A stretch of 64,000 bases of DNA from Nocardioides sp. B-3 (GCF_024703895.1 NZ_CP087968.1:3100001-3164000); one strand, 5' to 3'; positions 52,104 to 62,788 are shown, counted from the first letter of the stretch. The notes: generated from the sequence alone by a model not told the origin. Translations and numbers: made by a program.

Positions 52104-54295
52104 TTGACCTCTCTCATGACGATCACCGAGCGGGCCTCCCGGAGCAGCGTGCTGCCCGCCTTGACCGGCGTCCCCGTCGCGTTGCCGGGATCGGTCGAGA
52201 CCACGATCTCGCCGGCAAGGACCCAGTTGTTCTCGGGCAGCGTCAGCTCCACGTCGTGCGCCGAGGCGTTGAGCCAGATGATGAACGAGGCGTCTCGCAG
52301 CTGCTCGCCCCGGGGGCCGGGGGACCGCAGGGGGTCACCGGAGACGACCATCCCGAAGCACTGCAGGCCGTCGTCGTGCCAGTCGTCGCCGGTCATCTCG
52401 CGCCCGGTCGGGTGCAGCCAGATCAGGTCCTTCGGCCCGCCCTTGATCGTCGGGCGGCCCTCGAACCAGTGCCGCTGGCGCAGGGCCGGGTGGTCGCGGC
52501 GGATGCGCAGCGCGGTCTTGGTGATCTCGTAGACGTCGAGCCACGCGTCGTCGGGTCGCCAGTCGATCCGGGAGATCTCGTTGTCCCGGCCATAGGCGTT
52601 GTTGTTGCCCCGCTGGGTGCGGCCCCGCTCGTCGCCGGCGGTCAGCATCGGCACGCCGTTGGAGAAGCACAGAGTTGCCATCAGGTTGGCCGCCTGCCGC
52701 CGACGCAGCGCCGGGATCTCGGCGTCGTCGGTCTCGCCCTCGACACCGCAGTTCCGGGACCGGTTGTTGTCGGTGCCGTCGCGGTTGTCCTCGCCGTTGG
52801 CCTCGTTGTGCTTGTCGTTGTAGGACACCCGGGTCGCGCAGCGTGAAGCCGTCATGGGCGGTGATGAAGTTGACCGAGGCGTACGGCGAGCGGCCGTCAT
52901 CGGCGTACAGGTCGCTCGACCCGGCGATCCCGGTGGCGACGGTCCGCACGCCGGAGGTGTGGCCGCGCCAGAAGTCGCGCATGGTGTCGCGGTACTGGTC
53001 GTTCCACTCGACCCACGGCGGCGGGAACTCGCCGACGCGGTAGCCGTCCATCGAGGCGTCCCACGGCTCGGCGATCAGCTTCACGTGGCGCAGCAGCGGG
53101 TCCCGGCCGATCGCCGTCAGCAGGTGGCTGCCCATGTCGACCTGCTGGTCCGTGCGGGTCAGCGCGCTCAGCAGGTCGAAGCGGGAAGCCGTCGACGTGC
53201 ATCTCGTTGACCCAGTATCGCAGCGAGTCGAGGATCATCCGCAGGCTCTGGGTGTGGGTGGCGTCGACGGTGTTGCCGCAGCCGGTGACGTCCCAGTAGG
53301 TGTCGGCGGGCGGCTCGGCGAGGGCCTCGACCACCTGCTCGGCGTCGACGCGCTGGTAGTAGCCGAGATCGTCGAGACCGCGGAACGACAACGTGGGTCC
53401 GAGCGGTCCGGCCTCGGCCGTGTGGTTGTAGACGACGTCGAGGATCACCTCGAGGCCCGCGTCGTGGAACGCCTTGACCATCTGCTTGAACTCGCGCACC
53501 TGCTCGCCGCGATCGCCTCCGGGAGATTTGGCAGAGGCGGAGTAGGCGTTGTGGGGGGCGAAGAAGCCCAGCGAGTTGTAGCCCCAGTAGTTCACGAGGC
53601 CGCGCTCGGCCAACGCCGGCTCGGAGAAGAACTGGTGGATCGGCAGCAGCTCGACCGCTGTAACGCCGAGGTCGCGCAGGTAGTCGGTGACGGCCGGGGT
53701 CGCCAGCCCGGCATAGGTCCCGCGCAGCTCCTCGGGGACGCGGTCGTGCAGCTGGGTCATGCCCTTGACGTGCAGCTCGTAGATCACCGAGTCCCGCCAG
53801 CGCCGACGCTGCGGCGCGTCGCCCTCCCAGTCGAACTCGTCGTTCACCACGACACTGCGAGGGACGTACGGCGCCGAGTCGAGGCGGGCTCCGCTCCTCG
53901 GGATCGCCGAGGACGTAGCCGAAGATGGCGGGCTCGGGGGTCAGCGTGCCGGAGACCGCCTTGCCGTAGGGGTCCAGCAGCAGCTTGTCGACGTTGAAGC
54001 GCAACCCCCGGGTCGGCTCCCACTCGCCGTCGACACGGAAGCCGTAGCGGGTGCCGGCGGCCGGGCCGGGTACGGCGCAGTGCCAGATGCCCGGGGAGTG
54101 CTCGGTCAGCTCGATGCGCTGCTCGGTGTCGTCGTCATCGAAGAGGCATACCCGGGCAGCGGCCGCGCGCGGCGCGTAGACGGCGAAGTTGGTCGCCTCG
54201 GCGCGCCACGTCGCTCCGAGTGGCCAATTGCGCCCGGGCCAGACCGTGGTGGTCTCGCCTGCGTGGTCCCACATTCCGGGTGTCACCCGGGGCAT
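52100..54295 (-). CDS. glgX: glycogen debranching enzyme
   Basis: A GH13_11 enzyme of about 731 residues that cleaves alpha-1,6 branches. The N-terminal domain VWPGRNWPLGATWRAEATNF is typical. Catalytic segments are DVVYNHTAEAG, the nucleophile region VDGF-RFDLLSAL interrupted by a frameshift near 53188, the Glu in LIAEPWD, and FITAHDGFTLRD. Further shifts lie near 53893 and 52832. Met 54295 is taken as start; GTG 54286 and Met 54274 in frame are possible, the former with CAGAAT seven bases before. Coupled to the channel-like gene. Confidence 0.93.
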
Positions 54296-54347
54296 TCTGC
54301 CCGCACCCGCATGGACGACGGCAACGACGTGACGGTAGGAATGCCAC

Positions 54348-55139
54348 ATGACCGACGAGAACCAGCCCCCGTCCGACTCGAGGTGGCCGACGGCGTCGGC
54401 ACCATCCGGCTCGACCGGCCGAAGATGAACGCCATCAGCTTCGCCGTACAGGCCGGGCTGAAGGCCGCAGCGGAGGAGGCGACCGAGCGCGACGACGTGA
54501 AGGCGGTCGTGGTCTACGGCGGCGAGCGCGTCTTCGCGGCGGGCAACGACGTGAAGGAGATGCTCGACCTCTCCTATCCCGACATGGTCAAGGCCGCCGC
54601 GTCCGTGCAGGGTGCCGTGACCGCGATCGCGCGGATCCCCAAGCCGGTCGTGGCCGCGGTGCGCGGCTATGCGCTGGGCGGCGGCTGCGAGCTCGCGCTC
54701 GCGGCCGACATCCGGATCGCGGCCTCGGACGCGACGTTCCGGTCAGCCCGAGGTGCTCCTCGGCATCATCCCCGGCGCCGGCGGCACCCAGCGCCCGGCG
54801 CGGCTGATCGGGCCGAGCAAGGCCAAGGACCTGATCTTCACCGGCCGCTTCGTCAAGGCCGACGAGGCTCTCGCGATCGGCATGGTGGACCGGTGGTCGA
54901 GCCCGATGAGGTGTACGCCGCAGCGCTGGCCCGGGCCGGACAGTTCTCGGGCGCCGCGAGCCCGGCGCTCCGGGCGGCCAAGACCTGCATCGACCGGGGC
55001 CTCGACGGCGACCTCGAGACGGGCCTCGGAGATCGAGCAGATGCAGTTCGCCGCAGTTTTCGCGACCGAGGACCGTGCCATTGGCATGCGGTCGTTCGTT
55101 GAGAGCGGGCCGGGCAAGGCGACCTTCGTGTCGCGATAG
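54348..55139 (+). CDS. enoyl-CoA hydratase/isomerase family protein
   Basis: A crotonase-fold protein of about 263 residues. [11 protein letters not shown] forms the first oxyanion part and [19 protein letters not shown] the second. The usual catalytic Glu lies in [21 protein letters not shown] after a frameshift near 54744. Others lie near 54895 and 55025, and probably in the C run near 54368. ATG 54348 (MTDENQ) has TAGGAA six bases upstream; ATG 54341 in the other frame is an alternative. It probably acts in fatty-acid or amino-acid beta-oxidation. Confidence 0.87.
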
Positions 55140-55177
55140 TGCCCGAACGACACAGCAGGACCTACGGAAGGACCCCA

Positions 55178-55537
55178 GTGGCCAAGGACTCGACCGACGT
55201 TGACGACAAGAGCGGCAAGAAGCGCGCAGCCTCCGCCGCGACCGCGCTGCGGGCGCGGATCGCCCAGTGATCTGGCTGGTCTGCGTGCTGTGCGCGCTGG
55301 CGCTGGCGCTCGGTGCGCTGCTGATCGCGCTCAAGGCCAACACGGGCAACAACCTCGGTGCAGTTCGTGCTCGACGCCGCCGACGCGGTCGACCCGGGTG
55401 TCTTCTCGAAGGACGAGGGGATCAAGCAGTTCAAGGGCTCGGGCGCCGAGATCAAGAACGCCCTCTTCAACTGGGGCCTCGGCGCGATCGCGTGGTTGAT
55501 CGTCGGCCGCATCCTCGATCGGATCATCCGCCCCTGA
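55178..55537 (+). CDS. small membrane protein, unknown
   Basis: About 119 residues reconstructed across frameshifts near 55265 and 55360. A Lys-rich cytoplasmic N-terminus (VAKDSTDVDDKSGKKRAA) is followed by a transmembrane helix (WLVCVLCALALALGALLIAL), a polar loop (QFVLDAADAVDPGVFSKDEG) and a second helix (WGLGAIAWLIVGRILDRIIR). As written, a TGA ends a 30-residue peptide and a GTG overlaps it, so two coupled small proteins are the alternative. GTG 55178 follows GGAAGGA. Family not recognised. Confidence 0.6.
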
Positions 55538-55651
55538 GGCGTTTCCGCCCTGAGGGTGGTCGTTTTTCGAGTGCACATCTGCCTATGGTCTAGACCGTCC
55601 GGACCTCAACCTCCGGGCGCTCAGTCACACGAGACCTTTGGGGGACACTGC

Positions 55652-56815
55652 ATGTCTGCATCCATCCACACGAAGCGCGCCTTCGCCACCGGCTCGGCCG
55701 TGGTGCTGACCGGCGGCGGGTTCGCCGCCGTCGCCGCACCGGCCAGCGCCGGGACCGGGGCGGTCAACTACACGTGTCCCGTCGCCGGGAACAACTATCA
55801 GGTCAGCGTCGACACCGACAGCAACGCTCCGGTCAAGATGTACGTCGGCGACAGCACCAACGTCACCATCGACTCAGACGTCGTCCTCCCGCCGGAAATG
55901 GCCAAGCTCGCCTACGACTTGCTGCAGGCGCGTTCCTTCGATGGGACCGTTGCCGCAAAGGGGACCTTCTCCGGTGCGCCGGTCCTTGCCACGGAGACGA
56001 TTCCTACGACCTCGTTGGGGGACCAGTCGACGACAGCGACTGCAGTGCCTTTCACGGCCATCGCAACCGCCGTCCCCCTGAAGGCAACGACCGTAGGTGA
56101 CCAAGCCATCGAAGCCGGTGACATCACCGCCAACCTGAACTTCACCAAGCAAGACGGCACCACGCAGCAGTTGGCCGTGACCTGCACCAAGCCCAATGGC
56201 AAGGTTCCGCCGATCGACACGGTGGTCGTCGTCTCCAAGTCGACCACCGCGCTCGCGCTGGCCCCGACCACCGCCGGCTACAGGCGCTCCTGTCACGGCC
56301 ACTGCCAAGGTGACCACCCCGGGCGGCACGCCCGACGGCGACGTCACCTTCGTGGTCGCCGGCGTCTCGACCAAGGTCCCGGTCAAGGACGGGGCCGCAT
56401 CGTTGGTCATCGACCGGGCCGCCGTCGGTGACAACGCGGTCAGCGCCACCTTCACGCCGAAGGACGCGGTCCACTACGAGGGCAGCTCGGCCGGCCCGGT
56501 CAACCTCAAGGTGAGCAAGGCGGCCACGTCGACCGGGGGTGAAGATCACCGGCAAGCGCGTGCGCGAGCACGACCGCCGCGATCAAGGTCGTCGGCATCA
56601 ACAAGACCGTGCCGACCGGCAAGGTCAAGCTCGTCCTGCGCAAGGTCGGCAACAAGGGCTTCCACAAGGTGAAGCGCGGTTCGCTCACCAAGGGTTCGCG
56701 CACCTTCAACCTCGGGCGCCCGGGCAAGGGCAAGTACAAGGTCGTCGTGAAGTACGCCGGCGACACCAACCACCTGAAGTCGAAGACGGTCAAGCGCTTC
56801 CGCGTCCGTCGGTGA
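55652..56815 (+). CDS. secreted Cys-pair / Ig-like repeat protein 1
   Basis: About 387 residues. The signal peptide ends near ASAGTGAV. A beta-rich domain with two Cys (NYTCPVAG and LAVTCTKP, about 140 residues apart) follows; it resembles the actinobacterial DUF6801-type domain. Then come an Ig-like repeat (PVTATAKVTTPGG to FTPKDAVHYEGSS) and a second very basic Ig-like module ending GKGKYKVVVKYAGDTN. Frameshifts lie near 56280 and 56537. No LPxTG anchor is present. ATG 55652 follows GGGGGA. The first of three tandem paralogues; function unknown. Confidence 0.72.
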
Positions 56816-56843
56816 CGCAGACGCAGGACTGATCGAGGTCTAA

Positions 56844-56874
56844 CCGCCGCCCGGAGCACCCGCTCCGGGTGGCG
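56844..56874 (+). terminator. terminator after Ig-like gene 1
   Basis: Arms GCCGCCCGGAGC and GCTCCGGGTGGC pair at 11 of 12 positions around a short ACCC-type loop, starting 29 bases after the stop. TTGG follows. The remaining gap to 57035 holds a possible promoter region (GTAGGGGCGGTCCCC...) but nothing decisive. Confidence 0.55.
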
Positions 56875-57034
56875 TTGGCCATTTGGGGTGTAGGGGCGGT
56901 CCCCCTATACCGCACCTACGGTCCAGTAACCAGACCTAGATCGCGGGGCGTGTCCATGGCAGAGTCCCCGACGATGGCGCCTTCGGGAGGATCGCGCCGT
57001 CGAACATGTCAGAAATTCCCGGGAGGGACACACG

Positions 57035-58187
57035 ATGATCAACCATGCCCCGAGGACGGCCACAGCCGTCGTCGGACTCACATCAGCGGCACTCTTCGCG
57101 GTCGGGGGGACGGTCCTCGGCCTGTCCTCCGCCGGCGCTGCGTTGCCCGGCGGTGTCTCGCAGACACAGGCCTGCGTCACCAACGCCTCGAGCAACCAGT
57201 TCCAGATCGACACGCAGTGGGCAGGTACGGCGCCGGAGACCTCGGCCGCGGGCCGGGCCGTGACGCTCACGGCCCCGAAGGTGGAGGCCACCTTGCCCGG
57301 CGCCATCTTCGTCACCGGCTACAACCCGGGGCTGGTCCCGGGACGGCGCCGTGATCCCCGGCACCGTGAAGGGCATGATCGAGGGGGTCAACACGGTTGA
57401 GGGCGTCAAGCCGACCAACGTGGTCGCGACCAGCATCGGTCCGATCGACATCGCCGACCCCGATGGGATCAAGAGCACCGGCGACGAGACCGCCGGGCCC
57501 GTCACGCTCAGCGTGACGTTCGCCGACATGGCGTTCACGGCCAGCGGCACGGGTCCGGTGTCGTTCCGTGAGGACACGAGCCCGATCACGCCGACCCCCG
57601 GGCCCGGGCTGCTGATGGTCGCCAACCCGGGCTTCAACGTCCAGATCCGCTGCAGTCCGGGCACGGTGGCCGGATCGGAGCCCGGGGTGGTCACCTTGAT
57701 CGACCCGGCGGCGGCCTTCGCGCCGACCGCCGCCATCACCCCGCCGACGATCCCGCCGACGACCCTGCCCACCACTCCGCCGACGACGCCGCCGACCACG
57801 ACCCCGACGACGACAGCTCCGGCGACGACCGCTCCGACCACGGCTGCTCCGACCACGACCACCCCGACGACCACTCCGGCACCGCCCGCGAAGCAGAACA
57901 CCACGACCGCTGCGAAGGCGAAGTACTCCACGGCCAAGAAGAAGGCGACGGTGACCGTCGCAGTCAAGGGCGCTGACGGCAAGCCCGGAACGGGTTCGGT
58001 CAAGGTCACCGTGAAGCTCGGCACGAAGAAGATCAAGACCATCACCGCTGCCCTCTCGTCGAGCGGCGTGGCCAAGGCCGTGTTCAAGAAGATCGCTGCC
58101 AAGGGCAAGTACAAGGTCACCGTGAAGTACGCAGGATCCGCCACCACCAACGCGTCCTCGGGCAAGACCACCTTCAAGGTCGCCTGA
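57035..58187 (+). CDS. secreted Cys-pair / Ig-like repeat protein 2
   Basis: About 383 residues. The signal peptide (AVVGLTSAALFAVGGTVLGL) is followed by a two-Cys domain (QTQACVTNA and VQIRCSPGTV). A linker of about 45 residues of Pro and Thr comes next, then a Lys-rich Ig-like module (KAKYSTAKKKATVTVAVKG to GKYKVTVKYAGS). One frameshift lies near 57343. ATG 57035 follows CCCGGGAGGGA, the same leader as gene 3. The linker is likely to span the cell wall or be O-glycosylated; that is an inference. Confidence 0.72.
57739..57886. repeat. Thr/Pro linker repeat in Ig-like gene 2
   Basis: Irregular short repeats of CCGACGACC/ACCACGACC type encoding PTT-like units. Copy number in such tracts often varies between strains. 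Confidence 0.6.
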
Positions 58188-58196
58188 CGCATCCGG

Positions 58197-58234
58197 GGAG
58201 CGTCGCCCGGGAGGACTTCGCTGGGTGACGCTCC
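58197..58234 (+). terminator. terminator after Ig-like gene 2
   Basis: Arms GGAGCGTCGCCCGG and CTGGGTGACGCTCC pair at 12 of 14 positions, starting ten bases after the stop of gene 2. A CTGCGTGG tail follows, without a T run. Confidence 0.5.
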
Positions 58235-58305
58235 TGCGTGGCACGGAGCGTTGTTGGTCGTCCATGGGGGACGGCCGCGCTCGAATCATCCCCGGGAGGG
58301 AAAGA

Positions 58306-59190
58306 ATGTCTTCCACACTGTCCAAGAAGATCTCGGCTGCAGCTGTCTCGGCACTGATCGTGGGCGGCAGCGCCCCGGTCATGGTGCCGGCCGAAGCAGC
58401 GTCGCAGACGCTCAACTACACGTGTCCTGTCCTCAACGAACCCAAGCAGTTCAAGCTCACGGCTGACACGACGCTTCCCGACACGGCCGTGGCAGGCAGT
58501 GCGATCACCGGCACCACGAGCGCGTCGGTCGTCATCGGCGACGACGTGCGCGACACCATGTACGGCTTCATCGGGGCCCGCCAGGTGAAGGGGACCGCGA
58601 CGATCTCTGCGACGGCGTTCGGTTCGGCCGCCTCGCTGGCAGCCACGATTCCGCTGACTCCGGTCCCTGCCAGTGGCGAGCTGACCATTCCGGCTTCGGG
58701 CCCCGTCGCGTTGACGGCCCCGACCACCACGGGCGTCCACGAGATTCACGCCGGGAACTTCACCACGCAGATCACTCTGGTCAAGGAGGACAATTCCGAG
58801 GTCGGCCCGATCCAGCTCAACTGCACGCTCGATGCCGGGCAGAACACGCTCATCGACACCGTCACGGTCACCGCGGCCCCGACGCCGCCTCCCGTGGTGA
58901 AGGTCGACACGAGCACGACGGCCAAGGCGAAGTACGCCGCCGCAACGAAGAAGGCCACCGTCAAGGTCGTCGTCAAGGCCGCGAGCGGCGGTGCCACCGG
59001 CAAGGTCGCGGTGACGCTCAAGAAGGGCTCGAAGAAGATCAAGACGATCTCGGTCAACCTCGCCGCAGGCAAGGCCAAGGCCGTCTTCAAGAAGGTCAAG
59101 GCCAAGGGCAAGTACAAGGTGACCGCGAGCTATGCGGGCTCGCCCACCACCAACCCGTCGTCGGGCATGACGACCTTCAAGGTCGGCTGA
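58306..59190 (+). CDS. secreted Cys-pair / Ig-like repeat protein 3
   Basis: An intact protein of 294 residues. Signal peptide (ISAAAVSALIVGGSAPVMV), then the two-Cys domain (LNYTCPVLNEPKQFKLT and GPIQLNCTLD), a short Pro linker and one Ig-like module (TTAKAKYAAATKKATVKVVV to GKYKVTASYAGSPTTN) with many Lys residues. It is the only one of the three with no frameshift, so it defines the family architecture. ATG 58306 follows CCCGGGAGGGA. Function unknown; surface adhesion or wall binding is plausible. Confidence 0.77.
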   Translation: MSSTLSKKISAAAVSALIVGGSAPVMVPAEAASQTLNYTCPVLNEPKQFKLTADTTLPDTAVAGSAITGTTSASVVIGDDVRDTMYGFIGARQVKGTATISATAFGSAASLAATIPLTPVPASGELTIPASGPVALTAPTTTGVHEIHAGNFTTQITLVKEDNSEVGPIQLNCTLDAGQNTLIDTVTVTAAPTPPPVVKVDTSTTAKAKYAAATKKATVKVVVKAASGGATGKVAVTLKKGSKKIKTISVNLAAGKAKAVFKKVKAKGKYKVTASYAGSPTTNPSSGMTTFKVG

Positions 59191-59214
59191 CGCCGTACGC
59201 ACCAAAGCCCGGCT

Positions 59215-59260
59215 GTGAGTAACCCCACCGCGGACAGTGTTCCGCGGTGGGGTTACTCAC
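59215..59260. repeat. perfect 20-bp-arm hairpin
   Basis: The left arm 59215-59234 (GTGAGTAACCCCACCGCGGA) and its exact reverse complement at 59241-59260 flank a six-base loop CAGTGT. It lies 24 bases after Ig-like gene 3 and about 90 before etfB. It can end transcription from the left; TTGTAAC follows. The arm start GTGAGT recurs in the repeats at 50875 and 50958 and at 6751. Confidence 0.8.
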
Positions 59261-59352
59261 TTGTAACCTCACCTGCACAATCCTCGGATTTCAGGCGGGC
59301 CGGACGGCCCGTGGGAATCAACATCTCAGGAGGGGCCGCGAGGCCACACACC

Positions 59353-60144
59353 ATGAACATTGTCGTCTGTGTGAAGTACGTGCCCGACGCGACTGCCGAT
59401 CGGCATTTCGAGTCGGACAACACCGTTGACCGCGTTGGCGTGGACGGGCTGCTGTCCGAGCTCGACGAGTACGCCGTCGAGCAGGCCTTGCAGATCAAGG
59501 AGAAGGCCGGAGAGGGCGAGCACACGGTGACCGCCCTGTGCGTCGGTCCCGAGAAGGCCGTCGACGCCGCCCGCAAGGCGCTGCAGATGGGCGCCGACGC
59601 GGCTGTCCACGTCCTCGACGACGCGATCGCCGGCTCGGATGCCGTCGCGACCTCGCTCGTGCTGGCGAAGGCGATCGAGAAGATCGGCACGCCCGACCTC
59701 ATCGTCTGCGGCATGGCCTCGACCGACGCCTCGATGAGCGTCGTGCCGGCCATGCTCGCCGAGCGCCTCAACCTGCCGCAGGTCACGCTGGCCTCGGTCG
59801 TCGAGACCCGGGGCGACCGGGTCCGGGTCAAGCGCGACAACGAAGGCTCCACCGACGTCATCGGCGCCACGCTGCCGATCGTGCTCTCGGTGACCGACCA
59901 GACCGGCGAGGCTCGCTACCCGTCCTTCAAGGGCATCATGGCGGCCAAGAAGAAGCCGCTCGAGGTCCTGTCGCTGTCGGACCTCGGCGTCGACGCCGGC
60001 CGGGTCGGCCTGTCGGTCGCGTGGTCGCAGGTCGAGGAGACCACCGCCCGCCCGCCGCGCACGGCTGGCGAGATCGTCACGGACGAGGACGGCTCGGGCG
60101 CGGTTGCGCTGGCCGACTTCCTCGCCTCCAAGAAGTTCATCTAA
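59353..60144 (+). CDS. etfB: electron transfer flavoprotein subunit beta
   Basis: An intact protein of 263 residues. MNIVVCVKYVPDATADR, ELDEYAVEQAL, IVCGMASTDASMSVVPAMLAE and the C-terminal loop are standard ETF-beta features; the subunit binds AMP. With EtfA it carries electrons from acyl-CoA dehydrogenases to the quinone pool. ATG 59353 starts the conserved sequence, although the AGGAGG-like site lies about 20 bases upstream, further than usual. Followed by etfA after 13 bases. Confidence 0.95.
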   Translation: MNIVVCVKYVPDATADRHFESDNTVDRVGVDGLLSELDEYAVEQALQIKEKAGEGEHTVTALCVGPEKAVDAARKALQMGADAAVHVLDDAIAGSDAVATSLVLAKAIEKIGTPDLIVCGMASTDASMSVVPAMLAERLNLPQVTLASVVETRGDRVRVKRDNEGSTDVIGATLPIVLSVTDQTGEARYPSFKGIMAAKKKPLEVLSLSDLGVDAGRVGLSVAWSQVEETTARPPRTAGEIVTDEDGSGAVALADFLASKKFI

Positions 60145-60157
60145 GGGAGCATCGTCA

Positions 60158-61112
60158 ATGTCTGAAGTTCTGGTTGTCATCGACCACGCCGACGGTGTGG
60201 TCAAGAAGCCGACGTTCGAGCTCCTCACCATCGCCCGCCGCCTCGGCGAGCCGTCCGCCGTGTTCTTCGGCGCGACCGCCCGAGGCTGACGCGGTGGCCG
60301 AGAAGGTCAAGGCCTACGGCGCAGAGAAGGTCTACGTCATCGACGACGCCGAGCTGAAGGGCTACCTCGTGGCCCCGAAGGCCGAGGCCCTGCAGCAGCT
60401 GGCCGCGCAGGCGTCCCCGTCGGCGATCCTCTTCCCCTCCACGTTCGAGGGCAAGGAGGTCGCGGCCCGCCTCGCGATCAAGATCGAGTCCGGCCTGATC
60501 ACCGACGCCGTCGACGTGCAGGCCGGTCCGGTCACGACGCAGTCGGTGTTCGCGGGCTCCTTCACCGTCACCGCGAAGGTCACGCAGGGCACGCCGATCA
60601 TCACGGTCAAGCCCAACTCGGCCGCCCCGGAAGAGGCTGCCGGTGCCGGTGCGGTGGAGGCGTTCACGCCGACCATCTCCGACGGTGCCAAGACCGCCCA
60701 GATCATCGCCTCGCAGCCGCGTGCGGCCACCGGTCGTCCCGAGCTGACGGAGGCCGCGATCGTGGTCTCCGGTGGTCGTGGCACGGGTGGCGACTTCGCG
60801 CCGATCGAGGCCTTCGCCGACTCGCTGGGTGCCGCTGTCGGCGCGTCGCGTGCCGCCGTCGACTCGGGCTGGATGCCGCACGCGTTCCGGGTCGGCCAGA
60901 CCGGCAAGACCGTGTCGCCGCAGCTCTACGTCGCCAACGGCATCTCCGGTGCGATCCAGCACCGCGCCGGCATGCAGACGTCGAAGACCATCGTTGCCGT
61001 CAACAAGGACAATGAGGCCCCGATCTTCGAGCTCGTCGACTTCGGTGTCGTGGGCGACCTGCACACGGTCCTCCCGGCCGCGACCGCGGAGATCACCAAG
61101 CGCAAGGGCTGA
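60158..61112 (+). CDS. etfA: electron transfer flavoprotein subunit alpha
   Basis: About 317 residues. The N-terminal domain [20 protein letters not shown] is followed by the FAD-binding C-terminal domain: [30 protein letters not shown] and [20 protein letters not shown]. An extra base near 60284 breaks the frame after FFGATA. ATG 60158 follows AAGGGAG. It forms a heterodimer with EtfB and lies in the same operon, which ends in a strong hairpin. Confidence 0.95.
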
Positions 61113-61132
61113 TCGCTTCAGCCTGTACGGCA

Positions 61133-61162
61133 AACGCCCCCGACCGCACGGTCGGGGGCGTT
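61133..61162. terminator. bidirectional terminator after etfA
   Basis: Perfect 13-base arms AACGCCCCCGACC / GGTCGGGGGCGTT with a four-base loop, between convergent etfA and the secreted-protein gene. TTCGTCATTT follows on the plus strand and TTTGCC on the minus strand. Confidence 0.85.
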
Positions 61163-61178
61163 CGTCATTTGTCGGCGA

Positions 61179-62724
61179 TCAGTAGAGCGTGCGCCGGACC
61201 TTCCATCCGTCCCCGCTGGGCGCGACGGTCAGGCCGACGGCGCGGGTGGTGCCGTGGAAGGAGTACTGGACCGGGCGCACGTAGACGTCCGCATCGGCCT
61301 TGGTGCAGCGGTCGGTGCCGATGTGCAGGCGCGGAAGATCGGTCCGCGTCCGTCGCCAGCCGTTGACCGTTGACTCGTCGAGGCGGCCGGGCCAGCCGCG
61401 CTTGCTCGTCGTGGTCAGCCGGATCGCCGCGTCGGGTGCGACGGGCTGGACCACGTCGCACCGGGCCCGCGTCGGCAACGGCAACCGGACGAGACCGCGC
61501 TCGCGGGAGAAGACCAGCGTGCGCTTGCGGTTGGACGCGGAGACGTACGCACCGTCGGGTGACACCCCCAGCGGAGTCCGGCTGAGCCAGACCTCGTGCC
61601 ACACCTGCGCGTCGGTGCTGACCAGCACGCGCTGCTTCCGGCCGCACGTGAGTCGGAGGGCGAAGACCCCGAGCGGCTCGTGGATGAAGTTGTCGCCCCG
61701 GGTGCAGCCGGGGATGCTCCTGCCGATCGAGCGCGGCTCCGACCAGTGCTGGGCGACCGGGTCGTAGGACTGGGCGTAGAAGGTCTCCTCGTCCGGCGAT
61801 CCCACCGCGAGCAGAGGCAGGCCGGGCGAGCTCGGGAACAGGGTGGTGGCGGTGCCCTTGCCGCGGTGTCGGACCGGGCCCGGAGCCTTCTCGGGCGCGA
61901 TGCCGGTCACCGCCCACGGGGAGGCGGTGTTGGGCCCGGTGATGGTGATCGTCGACTCCGGATAGCCGGCCTCCCCGAAGAAGACCGTGGTCGCGTCGGC
62001 GTTGGCGAGGCGGACGTCGGCACACGCGTCGTCGACGTCGATCGTCGTCTGCTGCGTCTCGGTGCCGCTCGCGGCCACGGTCAGCACGCTGAGGACACAG
62101 TTCGTGCCGTCTGCGGCCCGCGCTCCGCCGTACAGGACCGAGACGTCGCCGGTGTCGGAGATCGTGCCGGTGACCGTGTATTCTCGGCTTCGGCAGCTCG
62201 TGCTCGACGAGCCGGAAGCCCGCGGCGGTGCGAGTGACCCAGCCGTCGTGCAGCGGCCAGACCGCGTTGGCCCCGTCGGGCGAGATGCCGGGCTCCTCGT
62301 AGGCCTCGCCGGGCAGGGTGAACGCCTGCCGGGAGAGCGTGTCGGGGGAGTAGAGCGCCTGCGAGTGCGTGGGCGCTCGGTCCTCCGAGTAGCCGCCCTC
62401 GTCGCACTCGGCAACCAGTGCTACGGCGGTGCCGGCGGCGCGGGCGTCGACGTCGCCGCAGTAGAGGTTCTTCGACCGAAGCACGACGCTGCGCTCGCTC
62501 CGGGAGGCGGTCGCGCCGTCGTAGCGGCTGCCCCACACGGTGCGCTGATCACGCGAGACGGTGGCCTTGAAGCGGTCACCGTCTGCGAGGTCGACGATAA
62601 CCCCGGCGTCGACCTCCCGGGGCAGGTCCGTGGCTCTCGCGGCGGCCGGTTCGCCCGCGACCGGCTGGGCGGCGACCAGCAGTCCGGCGGCGAGCAGTGA
62701 CACGACTGCGATGTTCCCCCGCAT
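61179..62724 (-). CDS. secreted protein of unknown function, beta-propeller-like
   Basis: About 514 residues. The signal peptide MRGNIAVVSLLAAGLLVAA ends near QPVAGEPAAA. The mature protein is beta-rich with scattered Cys (LYCGDVDAR, VAECDEGGYS, IPGCTRGDNF, LTCGRKQR) and repeated strands such as GDVSVLYGG, LLAVGSPDEE and RTLVFSRERG, suggesting a propeller-type fold. A frameshift lies near 62187. ATG 62724 follows GAAGGGA. No catalytic motif is recognised. It is divergent from proA and convergent with etfA. Confidence 0.68.
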
Positions 62725-62775
62725 GGTGATCCCTTCCGAGAGTGAGACGTCTGCCGACACCGGCTCGTGTCGACC

Positions 62776-62781
62776 TACGCT
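62776..62781 (+). promoter_or_regulatory. -10 box TACGCT for proA, leaderless
   Basis: TACGCT is followed by seven bases and ATG 62789. No ribosome site is visible. Confidence 0.45.
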
Positions 62782-62788
62782 TTCAAGC

